Assembly: GCF_017814975.1 (NCBI RefSeq)
Contig: NZ_JAGIQA010000044.1
Location: forward strand, 1 to 32,613
Reading direction: 5' to 3'
From: Cupriavidus consociatus
Lineage (GTDB): Bacteria > Pseudomonadota > Gammaproteobacteria > Burkholderiales > Burkholderiaceae
DNA: 32,613 nucleotides
This document shows, in pieces, positions 24,720-32,037 of the stretch (the first letter of the stretch is position 1; every line of letters begins with the position of its first letter). A model generated the notes under the pieces. It saw nothing but the letters and a program-made list of their open reading frames with translations, did no database searches and was not told the DNA's origin. A program made the translations under genes and the position numbers.

Positions 24720-27386
24720 CTATTGTCGCGCGCTCAGCATCGTCCTCGCATTCAGTTCCGCCCTGCGGTCTCTAAGCGAGCTCTCATTTCTGTGGAAGGA
24801 CAAGGTATCGCGGATCCCCGACCCATTTCCCATTTGAATTACCTGAGACAGCGGCTGCTTGATGATGGATGCAAATGTGCTGAGAACCGTAAGCCTGTCA
24901 TCATCGAAGTCCCCATGGTGTCTGGCTTGGGAGGCAGCGCCGTTCGTTGCATCATTACCGTTTGGTGCAATGACCAACTGATGAGGGCCATTGGCCTTGA
25001 AAAGGCTCATCGTTGTCTTGTTGAGCCATCGATTCATGCCAAGAATGGGTTCGCCATCTCGGAATCCTGGTATTCTCGCCGTTTCCTCGAACGCATTCGA
25101 GACCAAGTAGAGCAAGGACTTGTTGTATATGTGCGCACAGTTGTCGTCTTGCTCGGCCTTGTCGCTCAGCATATAAAGGTTGAAGCGACGAATCTGCTTG
25201 TTCTTGATGGGATCCCAATAACGTTCATTGAAGAGATCGACGGTGCAGGCAGGCGCCCACAGCGTACAAGTCTCGATCGGCAGGCCGCTTTCTACCAACC
25301 TCGTGATCAGCCCTGCATGTAGAATCGAACCAGCACTATGGCCTACAAGATGAATTTCGAGACGTCGCCCCTGCAACCACCTTTGCTGCGACATGGTCTT
25401 CAGATGCTTGGCCACAAGCCACGCGGCACAATCGCGGTTGCTCGCTGCCAGCGCGTTCTCCTTCATCTCGCTCCAGGCGGAGCGTCCACTCAACGTGCGC
25501 GCAAGCGGTTCGAGCGCGTCGTCTAGGCGGTCGAGCATGAAGTCCTTGGCCGCGTCCAAGATGCCTTCAGGTCTCCGGCGACGCATGGTGTCCTCAAGAA
25601 TATTGGATATCGTCGTCCAATAATCACTGCGCCAAATGAATGCCAACGGATACACTTGACGCGGCAATAAGTCAGGGCGGTAGTCGGCAAGTCGCTGCAC
25701 GGCCGATGCCTCGTCCACCAATCCCCCATGTGCGTAGAGCAGGACGCGAACAGTTGACCAATCCGCGGCTACGCGGGGGATGTCTTCTTCGAATATATGG
25801 CGTAGACCCTCGGGTGTGATGCCGTAGTCACCGCCGGGGCGAAGCTGCCCGTCGTTGCCCACGCTTACGATGTGTGGCCGCAGGTCGGCGTAGGAGTAAG
25901 CTACAGATTCGCCCGAAGAAGCTGCATGTGCTGCTGCGGTGGATTCCACTTCCCGCAGTGTCACTGGCGCACCGAGTCTGGCCACCCAAACATCGGTGCC
26001 GTTTCGTAGCCAATCGTCATAGCTGATACGTGCGAAGCCGCCATGCCCCCAGGATGGTCCCCATGAGTTCTGAATCCAGAATCCCTCGTCGTCGTAAGCG
26101 ACGATGGCGAAGGCATGTCCGCCGAGCGGCTGGTCCGAGAGTTCAATGACGCCATTTGAGCCCACATCGCGCCAGCCCTCGTGTACAGTGGAGGTCGCGT
26201 ATAGGACGCCAACTTCGGCGATTGCGGCATGCATCGCCACTAGGTCTTTGTGATTGACGCGAAAGTAGGCTCCAAGTGGACGGCGTCGTGCATCTGAAGT
26301 GCGTTGCTTGGTTAGCCCTTTCTTGTCGGGTGTCCGGGACGTATATAGGGATTCCGAGCAGATGCCATGCTTATGCCAGCCCTTCATTGCGCCGCGCGCA
26401 CTTGAACCAGAATAGTCCTCTCCTGGCCATTCGTCATAACGGCGTGCCAGGTCATAGAACATCCGAGGACTGACAGGCATGCAGTCAGGGACCACACGCC
26501 GTCGGCGCAGAAGATAGTTGGCAACAGTGGCAAGGCCATAGCCTGTGCAGGCGCCTTCCTTGCCTTGGTCCAGAATGGGAACATCAAAATCCAGGTAATC
26601 ACCCAAGGGAATATGCGTTGGCACCTCTATCAACGTTGGCTCGAACATGCGGTCTCGGAAGTCCATCGTATCGGCGCGCGCATCAAACTCCGGAACCTGG
26701 AGCGCCTTGCCTGAATTTCTAGGCGACGCAATCGACTTTTTGCCCTTCTCTGTGATGTCGTCAATGCCTCGTTCAAGCTTCACCAGCTTCTTCGGCGCGG
26801 CGAGCTTCGCTGCGCCTGCTCTCGTCGCCGCGAACGCTCCCTTTAGGGATTCTAAGGCGACATGGTAGAACGCCTCACGTTCCGCTAGGCCATTGAAACC
26901 ACCATTGATGCGCTTTGTGATGGTCTTAAAATCGCCGATGTCAGCCAATTCGTTAAGCCCGTTCCTCTGCCAAAAGAGGCCGGCGATCCTAAAGCCGACT
27001 TCGGGCGTTGCCGCAAGAGACGGATCATTGACAATGTCTACCCCAAGTAAGCCCGCATACCTTGTGTAGTTCGTCCTGCCGGTGAGCTGGATCGGTCCGC
27101 GGCCCTTGAAGCGAACCCCATCGCCGCGCTGCGTGTTGCCTAGTTTGGTAGCTAGCGAACTAGGAGGCTCATAGCGCTTCTGGGCGTCAGTTGGTCCCCA
27201 TATTTCCTCCATGAAACGGAACTGCCCCGATTCATGAGCAAGTTGGGCGATGAATGCCGCCCCGCGCAGGAGGCTGTTGATAGAAAATTCCTGCATCGCG
27301 TCATTCAATGGCTTCTCGAAGCGCTGCAACCGGGCCGTCGAAGCATTGCGCATGATCTGCATCAGCATGGCTTGTGTCACGCTCAT
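24720..27386 (-). CDS. fusion: GH19 lysozyme-like + papain-like peptidase + alpha/beta-hydrolase
   Basis: An 888-residue three-enzyme fusion. (1) About 1-180: GH19 chitinase/lysozyme-like domain, with FIAQLAHESGQFRFMEEIWG (E52 the likely general acid, E60/E61 nearby) and GRGPIQLTGRTNYTRY; these usually cleave glycan strands of chitin or peptidoglycan. (2) About 255-475: papain-like C1 peptidase with DQGKEGACTG (Q274, C280), GGHAFAIVAYDD (H424) and WIQNSWGPSWG (N440), so the triad is intact. (3) About 520-805: alpha/beta-hydrolase with LLYAHGG (oxyanion loop) and VGHSAGS (S684), lipase/esterase-like. There is no signal peptide or TM, so export would need another route (type VI secretion or lysis). 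AAGGAGGAAG precedes the ATG. The gene follows the amidase gene by 71 bp, so they are probably cotranscribed. The domain calls are strong; the antibacterial role is inference. Confidence 0.88.
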   Translation of the reverse strand: MSVTQAMLMQIMRNASTARLQRFEKPLNDAMQEFSINSLLRGAAFIAQLAHESGQFRFMEEIWGPTDAQKRYEPPSSLATKLGNTQRGDGVRFKGRGPIQLTGRTNYTRYAGLLGVDIVNDPSLAATPEVGFRIAGLFWQRNGLNELADIGDFKTITKRINGGFNGLAEREAFYHVALESLKGAFAATRAGAAKLAAPKKLVKLERGIDDITEKGKKSIASPRNSGKALQVPEFDARADTMDFRDRMFEPTLIEVPTHIPLGDYLDFDVPILDQGKEGACTGYGLATVANYLLRRRRVVPDCMPVSPRMFYDLARRYDEWPGEDYSGSSARGAMKGWHKHGICSESLYTSRTPDKKGLTKQRTSDARRRPLGAYFRVNHKDLVAMHAAIAEVGVLYATSTVHEGWRDVGSNGVIELSDQPLGGHAFAIVAYDDEGFWIQNSWGPSWGHGGFARISYDDWLRNGTDVWVARLGAPVTLREVESTAAAHAASSGESVAYSYADLRPHIVSVGNDGQLRPGGDYGITPEGLRHIFEEDIPRVAADWSTVRVLLYAHGGLVDEASAVQRLADYRPDLLPRQVYPLAFIWRSDYWTTISNILEDTMRRRRPEGILDAAKDFMLDRLDDALEPLARTLSGRSAWSEMKENALAASNRDCAAWLVAKHLKTMSQQRWLQGRRLEIHLVGHSAGSILHAGLITRLVESGLPIETCTLWAPACTVDLFNERYWDPIKNKQIRRFNLYMLSDKAEQDDNCAHIYNKSLLYLVSNAFEETARIPGFRDGEPILGMNRWLNKTTMSLFKANGPHQLVIAPNGNDATNGAASQARHHGDFDDDRLTVLSTFASIIKQPLSQVIQMGNGSGIRDTLSFHRNESSLRDRRAELNARTMLSARQ

Positions 27387-27457
27387 GACTTCCTCCTTCC
27401 TTGAAAGCTAAATAGCTTGTTGTATGACACTGTCTGGCTTGTTTTCGTAGGGTGAAA

Positions 27458-28984
27458 CTACGTCGGGCCCACCGGAAGGTCGGCGAGGTAGCTGTTCGCA
27501 TCCGCACCGAGCTTGGCGATGACTGCCTCGCGCCGTTTGGCATAGAAGCCGGTGTTCAGCGTCATGCGTTGCGCAGCTGTCCAGAAGTTGACCTCTTCCG
27601 CACCCCATTTCAAAAACAGGAAACGCTTGCGGGAATCTACGCATCGAAAATAGAAGGCGCCTAAAGCCATCGACAGCGCGCCGTTGGGCAGTCGCTGGAC
27701 GGCCCCAATCTGAAAGTTCCCGCTATCTTGTTCAGAAGCGTGAAAATCGAAAAGACGGATGGTGCCGTCGGACTCGGCGACTCTCGCTAAGGCCGCAATT
27801 GATTGTTGCAGTACAGCAAGCTGATTTTGCATAGCGACGGCCGCAATGACTGCTAGCGCCGCCTGGTCCATCTGGAAATCCCCTTGGCTCTGGGTGTAAT
27901 GGCTGAAAGCCAGTTGCTCGCTTGCCCACCCCAGGTTGCTTAGGATCTCGATGTATTTCTGGTACCAGAGTTGTGTCTGTGAAAAGCGATCAAAGAAGCC
28001 GCTGGCGCCGCGCTGGGCGATCTGAACCGAATAAAGGACGTCGCTCGTATCCTGCTGATTGAGATCGGCCACAAAACTTATGACACTACCGCCATCTATG
28101 CTGGCTGAGATTGGTGGCACGGTCCCTTGAGTACCTGCGATCATCACACTCTTGCTCGCCCTCACCTTCGCACCTTTGGCGCGCTTATTGGTGGCCGTTA
28201 TTGGAGTTTTCGCACCCTCAAACGGGGGAAAAATCGCCTGAACTGCCAAATCCCTCAGGTAGGCGGTCATGCCGGTCGGCACGATGTCATGGTCGGGCAT
28301 CGTGGTAACTGCCGTTGCGAGCAACTTTGCGGAAGTCTTGGCGCCATTTATCCTCGTCCCGGATACCGATCTTTCCGTCTTTGACAACTTTGCCACGGTG
28401 GCGATTGGAGTTGAGATCAGTTTGCCTTTTGCATCGAAGGTGGCATGCATAATGAAGTCCACTTCATCAGCAGTGTACGCGGGATCCCAATGCGTGTTCT
28501 CCGGGACGTGGCAATGCCCATAGTGACCGCCGTTGTTGTCCCAGATGTTTGGGTCACGAATGTGCTTGCCCGGGTCTTTGCCATTCTTTGCTGGCTTGGG
28601 CAGCCCTGCCGGCCAAATTTTCGGCACGCCGTGCTGATTCTCGATCCATCGACATAGACGGGCTAGATTAGTCAGCGACTTTCTGTCCTTAGGTAAGTGC
28701 GCGAACCCCACCAACTCGATCTGAACAGCAGAATCGCGGTTAGTTTGTACGCCGCCCACTTCGTTGCGTAACGCCCTGGCACTCTGCTGGGTATCGATGT
28801 GCTGGTAAATGTTTCTGCCATCCACTGTGAAATGTGGATCAGAGCGATGTTTGGCAAAGGCCTGCATGGCGCCGTCTGCGCTACTGCCCTCTGTTGTATG
28901 GTGAACGATCTTGAACGGTCCACCCAGATAGGGGCCAACGGAACCGGAGATAGGCTTCCAAATTGCAAACGGGCAGATTGCCAT
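27458..28984 (-). CDS. N-acetylmuramoyl-L-alanine amidase fused to a large unknown C-terminal domain
   Basis: A 508-residue protein. Residues about 20-180 form an Amidase_2/PGRP domain that cuts the amide between MurNAc and the stem peptide: FKIVHHTTEG (H28/H29), PHFTVDGRNIYQHI, and GHCHVPENTHWDP with probable zinc ligands H157 and H165. A Lys/Thr-rich linker follows (about 185-290). The C-terminal 220 residues are a separate domain: VLYSVQIAQRGASGFF, QTQLWYQKYIEILSNLGW, FQMDQAALAVIAAVAMQNQLAVLQQS, IRLFDFHASEQDSGNFQIG, and a final FYFRCVDSRKRFLFLKW. I seem to recall this domain in other bacterial and fungal proteins but cannot name it. No signal peptide is seen. GGAGG lies 8 nt before the ATG. 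The first gene of a two-gene cassette with the three-enzyme fusion. Confidence 0.88.
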   Translation of the reverse strand: MAICPFAIWKPISGSVGPYLGGPFKIVHHTTEGSSADGAMQAFAKHRSDPHFTVDGRNIYQHIDTQQSARALRNEVGGVQTNRDSAVQIELVGFAHLPKDRKSLTNLARLCRWIENQHGVPKIWPAGLPKPAKNGKDPGKHIRDPNIWDNNGGHYGHCHVPENTHWDPAYTADEVDFIMHATFDAKGKLISTPIATVAKLSKTERSVSGTRINGAKTSAKLLATAVTTMPDHDIVPTGMTAYLRDLAVQAIFPPFEGAKTPITATNKRAKGAKVRASKSVMIAGTQGTVPPISASIDGGSVISFVADLNQQDTSDVLYSVQIAQRGASGFFDRFSQTQLWYQKYIEILSNLGWASEQLAFSHYTQSQGDFQMDQAALAVIAAVAMQNQLAVLQQSIAALARVAESDGTIRLFDFHASEQDSGNFQIGAVQRLPNGALSMALGAFYFRCVDSRKRFLFLKWGAEEVNFWTAAQRMTLNTGFYAKRREAVIAKLGADANSYLADLPVGPT

Positions 28985-29309
28985 GTGTTGCCTCCACTGC
29001 GCCTTCTTTTTTTTCTCATAGCAGCTAAGGCAGTGCTATGGACGGTGGACGCCGCCGATGGCACAACCGCTGCGGACAAGGGAGCAGCCAATGTGCCATG
29101 CACTTGGGTCAGAGGCAGCATAGTGCTGGGATTCTGGTCCTACCTTCATCCATAAGTACTAGGTTGAGGGCCAAAGGGCCTTGGAACACACTTCCAGTTA
29201 TGAATATTTGTTAATACTGATTTAAAGCCGCCTTGCGTACCAGTTGGAAGTCCGGTTCCTTGGCCAATCAGGACGCTTTCAGCCCTATCGCCGTGGCACT
29301 ACAGTGGTG
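28985..29309. other. divergent intergenic stretch upstream of the effector cassette
   Basis: No gene is supported. This should contain the promoter of the amidase/fusion cassette (- strand); I saw no consensus -35/-10 pair that I would defend. The sequence changes from GC-rich to AT-richer near 29190-29220. Confidence 0.35.
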
Positions 29310-29474
29310 TCAAGTCAGGTCACATCGAGGCTTGATTGCCATTGGGACGCTCCTGACGGTCACTACAACACAGACAGATTTGTCCGGCGCTCCGTACCTG
29401 ATCGCGTTGAGCACAAAGTTGAAAACCAGTTGCTGCAGGCGCAAACTATCCCCAACATCCGACGTGTTTGCCCT
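29310..29474 (-). pseudogene. histidine kinase HATPase domain fragment
   Basis: The - strand frame between stops at 29310 and 29475 reads GDSLRLQQLVFNFVLNAIRYGAPDKSV and then CVVVTVRS. This is the N-box region of a sensor histidine kinase ATP-binding domain (consensus D..RLxQvlxNLlxNAiry). In another frame just upstream, IELEVKGKHVG-like codons suggest a frameshift. The H-box, the sensor region and the G-boxes are missing, so it is a relic. Confidence 0.6.
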
Positions 29475-29658
29475 TCACCTCCAGTTCGATGCAGCGTGTC
29501 GGACTAGCGGCACCCAATTGATCAACGGTGTTGCACCTTGATTGGAATCGGTGGGAGTCAGCCGATTCAACCCATGACCCGGCACCGCAGTTTGCAGCTC
29601 AAAATCTGGACGATTTCATCCTATAGTTAGGGGGTTGTTATATTGGAAATGGGCCCAA

Positions 29659-30306
29659 ATGAGCACATACGGAATGCTGGGCATCCCAGAGGCCTTGGCA
29701 TCGGCTATTGTGCTAGCGTGGCTCAGCCTCGCACTCGCTCCTTGGCTGGGGGGGTACGAGTTGGGACCAATCAAAATACCGGCGCTGGGCGAATCCACAA
29801 AGAAATGGCTCCGCTTTGTCGGACCCATTGGAGTCGTGGTGTGCTCCGCAGGCTTCTTGAAGGTCTGGGAGGTCAATCCAATTAGCCAAGGCGTCAATTC
29901 AGCCGGCCCATTGGAAGCCACGGACGCCACAGACGACTATCGCAGCGGGAAGCCAAAAGTTTTTAACGAAATGGAGATGAGAGCCCTAAAGGAGTTGTTC
30001 GGGGACTCTCATTGGGATGGCGGCGCCCATTGGGGAAACGTAACGTTTGACTCTCGCGGTGTAGAGGCCAAGTTCACCAACGAATCGGGGGCTTCACCAG
30101 GGTCATTGCGACTTGCGGCGGCCCTGCCAGGAACCGTTCCTGTCCTTATCGGGGAATGGCAACAGGACGATGGACAAAAGGGGCGCGCGTTGGTTTTGCT
30201 CCCGCCGTCTTCGAATAGACGTACCCTGCGAGTTTTCTGGGGCCCAGCTTTTCGCGTAGAAAGTGAATGGATACGCATGGACAAGCTCACTCGCGATGGC
30301 GAGTGA
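29659..30306 (+). CDS. two-TM protein with predicted periplasmic C-terminal domain
   Basis: A 215-residue protein from the ATG at 29659 (an in-frame TTG at 29635 is an alternative; neither has a clean ribosome binding site). TM1 spans about 12-32 and TM2 about 52-70, joined by a basic loop (GPIKIPALGESTKKW) that should face the cytoplasm, leaving both ends outside. Residues about 85-215 form a soluble domain with beta-strand-like stretches (HWGNVTFDSRGVEAKF, LRLAAALPGTVPVLIGEW, RALVLLPPSSNRRTLRVFWG). No family is recognised. It is divergent from the amidase/fusion cassette, with the kinase relic between. A periplasmic domain beside peptidoglycan-cutting enzymes is compatible with an immunity or envelope-binding role, but this is inference. 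Confidence 0.7.
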   Translation: MSTYGMLGIPEALASAIVLAWLSLALAPWLGGYELGPIKIPALGESTKKWLRFVGPIGVVVCSAGFLKVWEVNPISQGVNSAGPLEATDATDDYRSGKPKVFNEMEMRALKELFGDSHWDGGAHWGNVTFDSRGVEAKFTNESGASPGSLRLAAALPGTVPVLIGEWQQDDGQKGRALVLLPPSSNRRTLRVFWGPAFRVESEWIRMDKLTRDGE

Positions 30307-30311
30307 GCTTG
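30282..30311 (+). terminator. perfect 13-bp hairpin overlapping the stop codon
   Basis: CAAGCTCACTCGC, loop GATG, GCGAGTGAGCTTG: a perfect 13-bp stem whose right arm contains the TGA of the upstream gene (30304-30306). The following bases are not T-rich, so it may act with Rho, protect the mRNA 3' end, or serve as a protein-binding dyad. Confidence 0.6.
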
Positions 30312-30657
30312 CTTCATCGGTACCGTGTTAAACACAGCGCCACATTCCGCGTCAGGTCTCCTTAGAACGATGGCATGTCCCACACCGGAGAAAGCCTAGG
30401 AAATTGCTATCTGGGGTGATCGTCCCTTTCGTGTGAAATCTGGCGGTCTGATCCTGAAAGCTATTGCGAATCAAGGGGTTGCAATCTCACTGGCCATGCG
30501 AAAGGCGGGAAGAGGCTAAGCCTTACTGGAGGCGGCTCTCCGGTGGATCACCGCCATTTTGCGCACGAAAGGTACGATCCCCCTGAGTTACGGGTTGCGT
30601 CACGACCCTATCTCCCCCTGTCGAAACCAGATCAGGCCCATCAGAAGCGCAAGCTTC
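30312..30657. other. stretch without supported genes
   Basis: No intact gene is seen. On the - strand, CCCGTAACTCAGGGGGAT near 30580-30600 resembles a tRNA D-arm, but the expected D-stem pairing and the rest of the cloverleaf are absent. Confidence 0.35.
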
Positions 30658-30690
30658 TGGTGGACCTGGGCGGAATCGAACCGCCGTCCA
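30658..30690 (-). other. tmRNA/tRNA 3'-end-like sequence, possible attachment site
   Basis: Read on the - strand, this is GGACGGCGGTTCGATTCC continuing GCCCAGGTCCACCA. It has a perfect 5-bp T-stem (GGCGG/CCGCC), a canonical TTCGATT loop and an encoded CCA end. The GGACG before the T-stem is as in tmRNA 3' ends. No matching 5' acceptor half or complete cloverleaf is found within 100 bp, so only the 3' end is present. Such 3' ends are common integration sites for islands. Whether it comes from tmRNA or a tRNA is not settled. Confidence 0.5.
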
Positions 30691-30723
30691 GAAGGCCTTC
30701 AAGAAGAAGGTGGTTCACAACCA

Positions 30724-31056
30724 TTATTGGGACCCTTGCAGCCCCAACGCTCCGGATTCTACGCCCGGTGCCACAGCGTCAAGGCAGTTTGCGTACGGCT
30801 CTACAAGGACCACGACCCGGTAAAACTCCACGCTCTGCCGCATTGACCGCCTCAGCCAGGCGGGCATCTCCCACTGCCCGTCCCAGGTCAGCCCCTCGGC
30901 GTTGCGGTAGCAGACCACTGGCGGCGGGGGCGGCGGTGGAGGTGGGGGTGGATCAAAGCACCCCGCCGCCTTGAGCTCGTCCATGGTCAGGCCGTAGTCG
31001 GCCATCTGCGCCTGGATCCAGCGGATCGCCGCCGCCCGCTCAGTGTTCTTGGTCAT
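30724..31056 (-). CDS. H-NS-like small DNA-binding protein with abnormal C-terminus
   Basis: A 110-residue frame starting MTKNTERAAAIRWIQAQMADYGLTMDELKAAGCF, followed by a run of 11 prolines (36-46) and the H-NS-type C-terminal motif (VCYRNAEGLTWDGQWEMPAWLRR, then QSVEFYR), a nucleoid-binding domain. Relatives I recall read WLRRAVNAGQSVEFYRVG and stop there. Here two residues of the AVNAG segment are missing (RRSMRQ) and the frame runs on about 30 residues into unrelated sequence, ending just before the tRNA-like element. The start overlaps the 3' end of the KfrA-like gene by 17 nt, the usual order of this pair on plasmids and islands. It may still bind DNA but looks damaged. Confidence 0.7.
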   Translation of the reverse strand: MTKNTERAAAIRWIQAQMADYGLTMDELKAAGCFDPPPPPPPPPPPVVCYRNAEGLTWDGQWEMPAWLRRSMRQSVEFYRVVVLVEPYANCLDAVAPGVESGALGLQGSQ

Positions 31057-31708
31057 CGCTGCTGTCGGTACTGTTACTGCCATCGTGGCCGTCATTCGGA
31101 TCACGGGACGCGCTTGGCGCGCCCGGCTCTGGCTGCTGGGAGCGCTCCGCCTCGTTCCCCGCTGGCGCCGGGCGGGCCTTGCCCCGCCGTCGACCGCTGC
31201 CGTCCCGCTCGTGCAGCACCCCGCGCAATTCTGCCGGCAGCTGACGCGCGAGCGCCGCCTCGGCTTCGGCGCGCTCGGCCCGTTGTTGCACCGAAGCCAA
31301 CTCGTCGCCCACCCGCTCGAACTCGAGCGCGTGCCGCCCTTGCGCCTGCTCGGCGGCCGCAAGCCGGTTCCCGAGCGCCGTAGCCTGAGCTTCGAGCCGG
31401 GCGCGGACCTCGGCCTGCGCCACGGCGGCGTCACGGGCCTCGCTGCGCGCGGCAGCCAGTTCGCCGCGCAATTCTTCCGCGGTGCGCTCGCTCTTCTGCC
31501 GCGCGGTGCGTTCCTGGTCGAGCTCGCGCAGCGCGCGTCGCTCGCTCCCCTCGGCGCGCTCCTGGGCGATGGCCAACTGCTCGCGGGCGCGCTCCAGCTC
31601 GGTCGAGAACGGGGACCGCAGTTCGGACAGTTGCCGGCCCGCCGCCTCCAGTTCCACCCGCCCAGCCTCCAGCCGCGCCTGGCGCTCCGCAGCCAGTTCG
31701 GCCTGCAT
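31040..31708 (-). pseudogene. KfrA-like coiled-coil protein, N-terminus missing
   Basis: From M at 31708 the frame encodes 222 residues of heptad-rich coiled coil (MQAELAAERQARLEAGRVEL, REQLAIAQERAEGSERR, RSEARDAAVAQAEVRARLEAQA), then a charged low-complexity tail (SNSTDSSDDQEH). This is the alpha-helical part of KfrA-type plasmid proteins, which carry an N-terminal DNA-binding domain and autoregulate their promoter. That domain is absent: upstream the frame stays open to 31837 but turns into the unrelated dispersed repeat (copy B). The gene is therefore probably a 5'-truncated remnant, although a short coiled-coil protein could still be made. It is followed, with a 17-nt overlap, by the H-NS-like gene. 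Confidence 0.7.
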
Positions 31709-31749
31709 CGCTTCATCCCTCGCGCAGCGACTCGAGCCAATCGAGGAGC

Positions 31750-31810
31750 GGTGCCTCACTGGCCGCTCGGCAGCGGTCCGGTCGTGTGCCCCTGTTTTGG
31801 CGCGGTCTCC
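31750..31810 (+). repeat. dispersed imperfect repeat, copy B
   Basis: This copy matches 16803-16862 in the same orientation (10 mismatches and one gap over 60 columns). It lies at the breakpoint where the KfrA-like coding sequence loses its N-terminal part. On the - strand this copy contains a short frame METAPKQGHTTGPLPSGQ ending in TGA, possibly the 3' tail of a mobile-element gene. Confidence 0.7.
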
Positions 31811-32037
31811 ATTGACACTCAACCACCTGCATATCATTTTACTGCGAAAGCACCATCACCCCTAATCAGGCCGGAAAGCACGAAAACGAGGAAAATGCGG
31901 ATGCAGTGGCGCTCGGCTACCGGATGATGAAAATTAACGCCTCCACTGTCCTTACGGGGAAGCCTCATCGCTTGCGCAGTGAGTACTTCAGCAGCCTGCT
32001 AAGCAGTAGCTATGAGACTGGAAGCAAAAAAATGGCG

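Noticed and set aside
24723..25322. + strand frame of 199 codons
   Set aside because: It lies wholly antisense to the alpha/beta-hydrolase domain, which has clear motifs on the other strand.
30576..30600. tRNA D-arm-like sequence on the - strand
   Set aside because: No GAGC-type D-stem partner, no anticodon arm and no T-arm follow in the right order, so it is not a tRNA gene.
31057..31740. Upstream extension of the H-NS-like frame to 31740
   Set aside because: The extension is Arg/Ser/Pro/Trp-rich out-of-frame translation of the KfrA-like gene; the H-NS family start is at 31056.
31043..31927. Long + strand open frame of about 294 codons
   Set aside because: It is the antisense of the coiled-coil KfrA-like gene; its Arg/Leu/Ala-rich composition is what high-GC coiled-coil antisense gives, with no family features.
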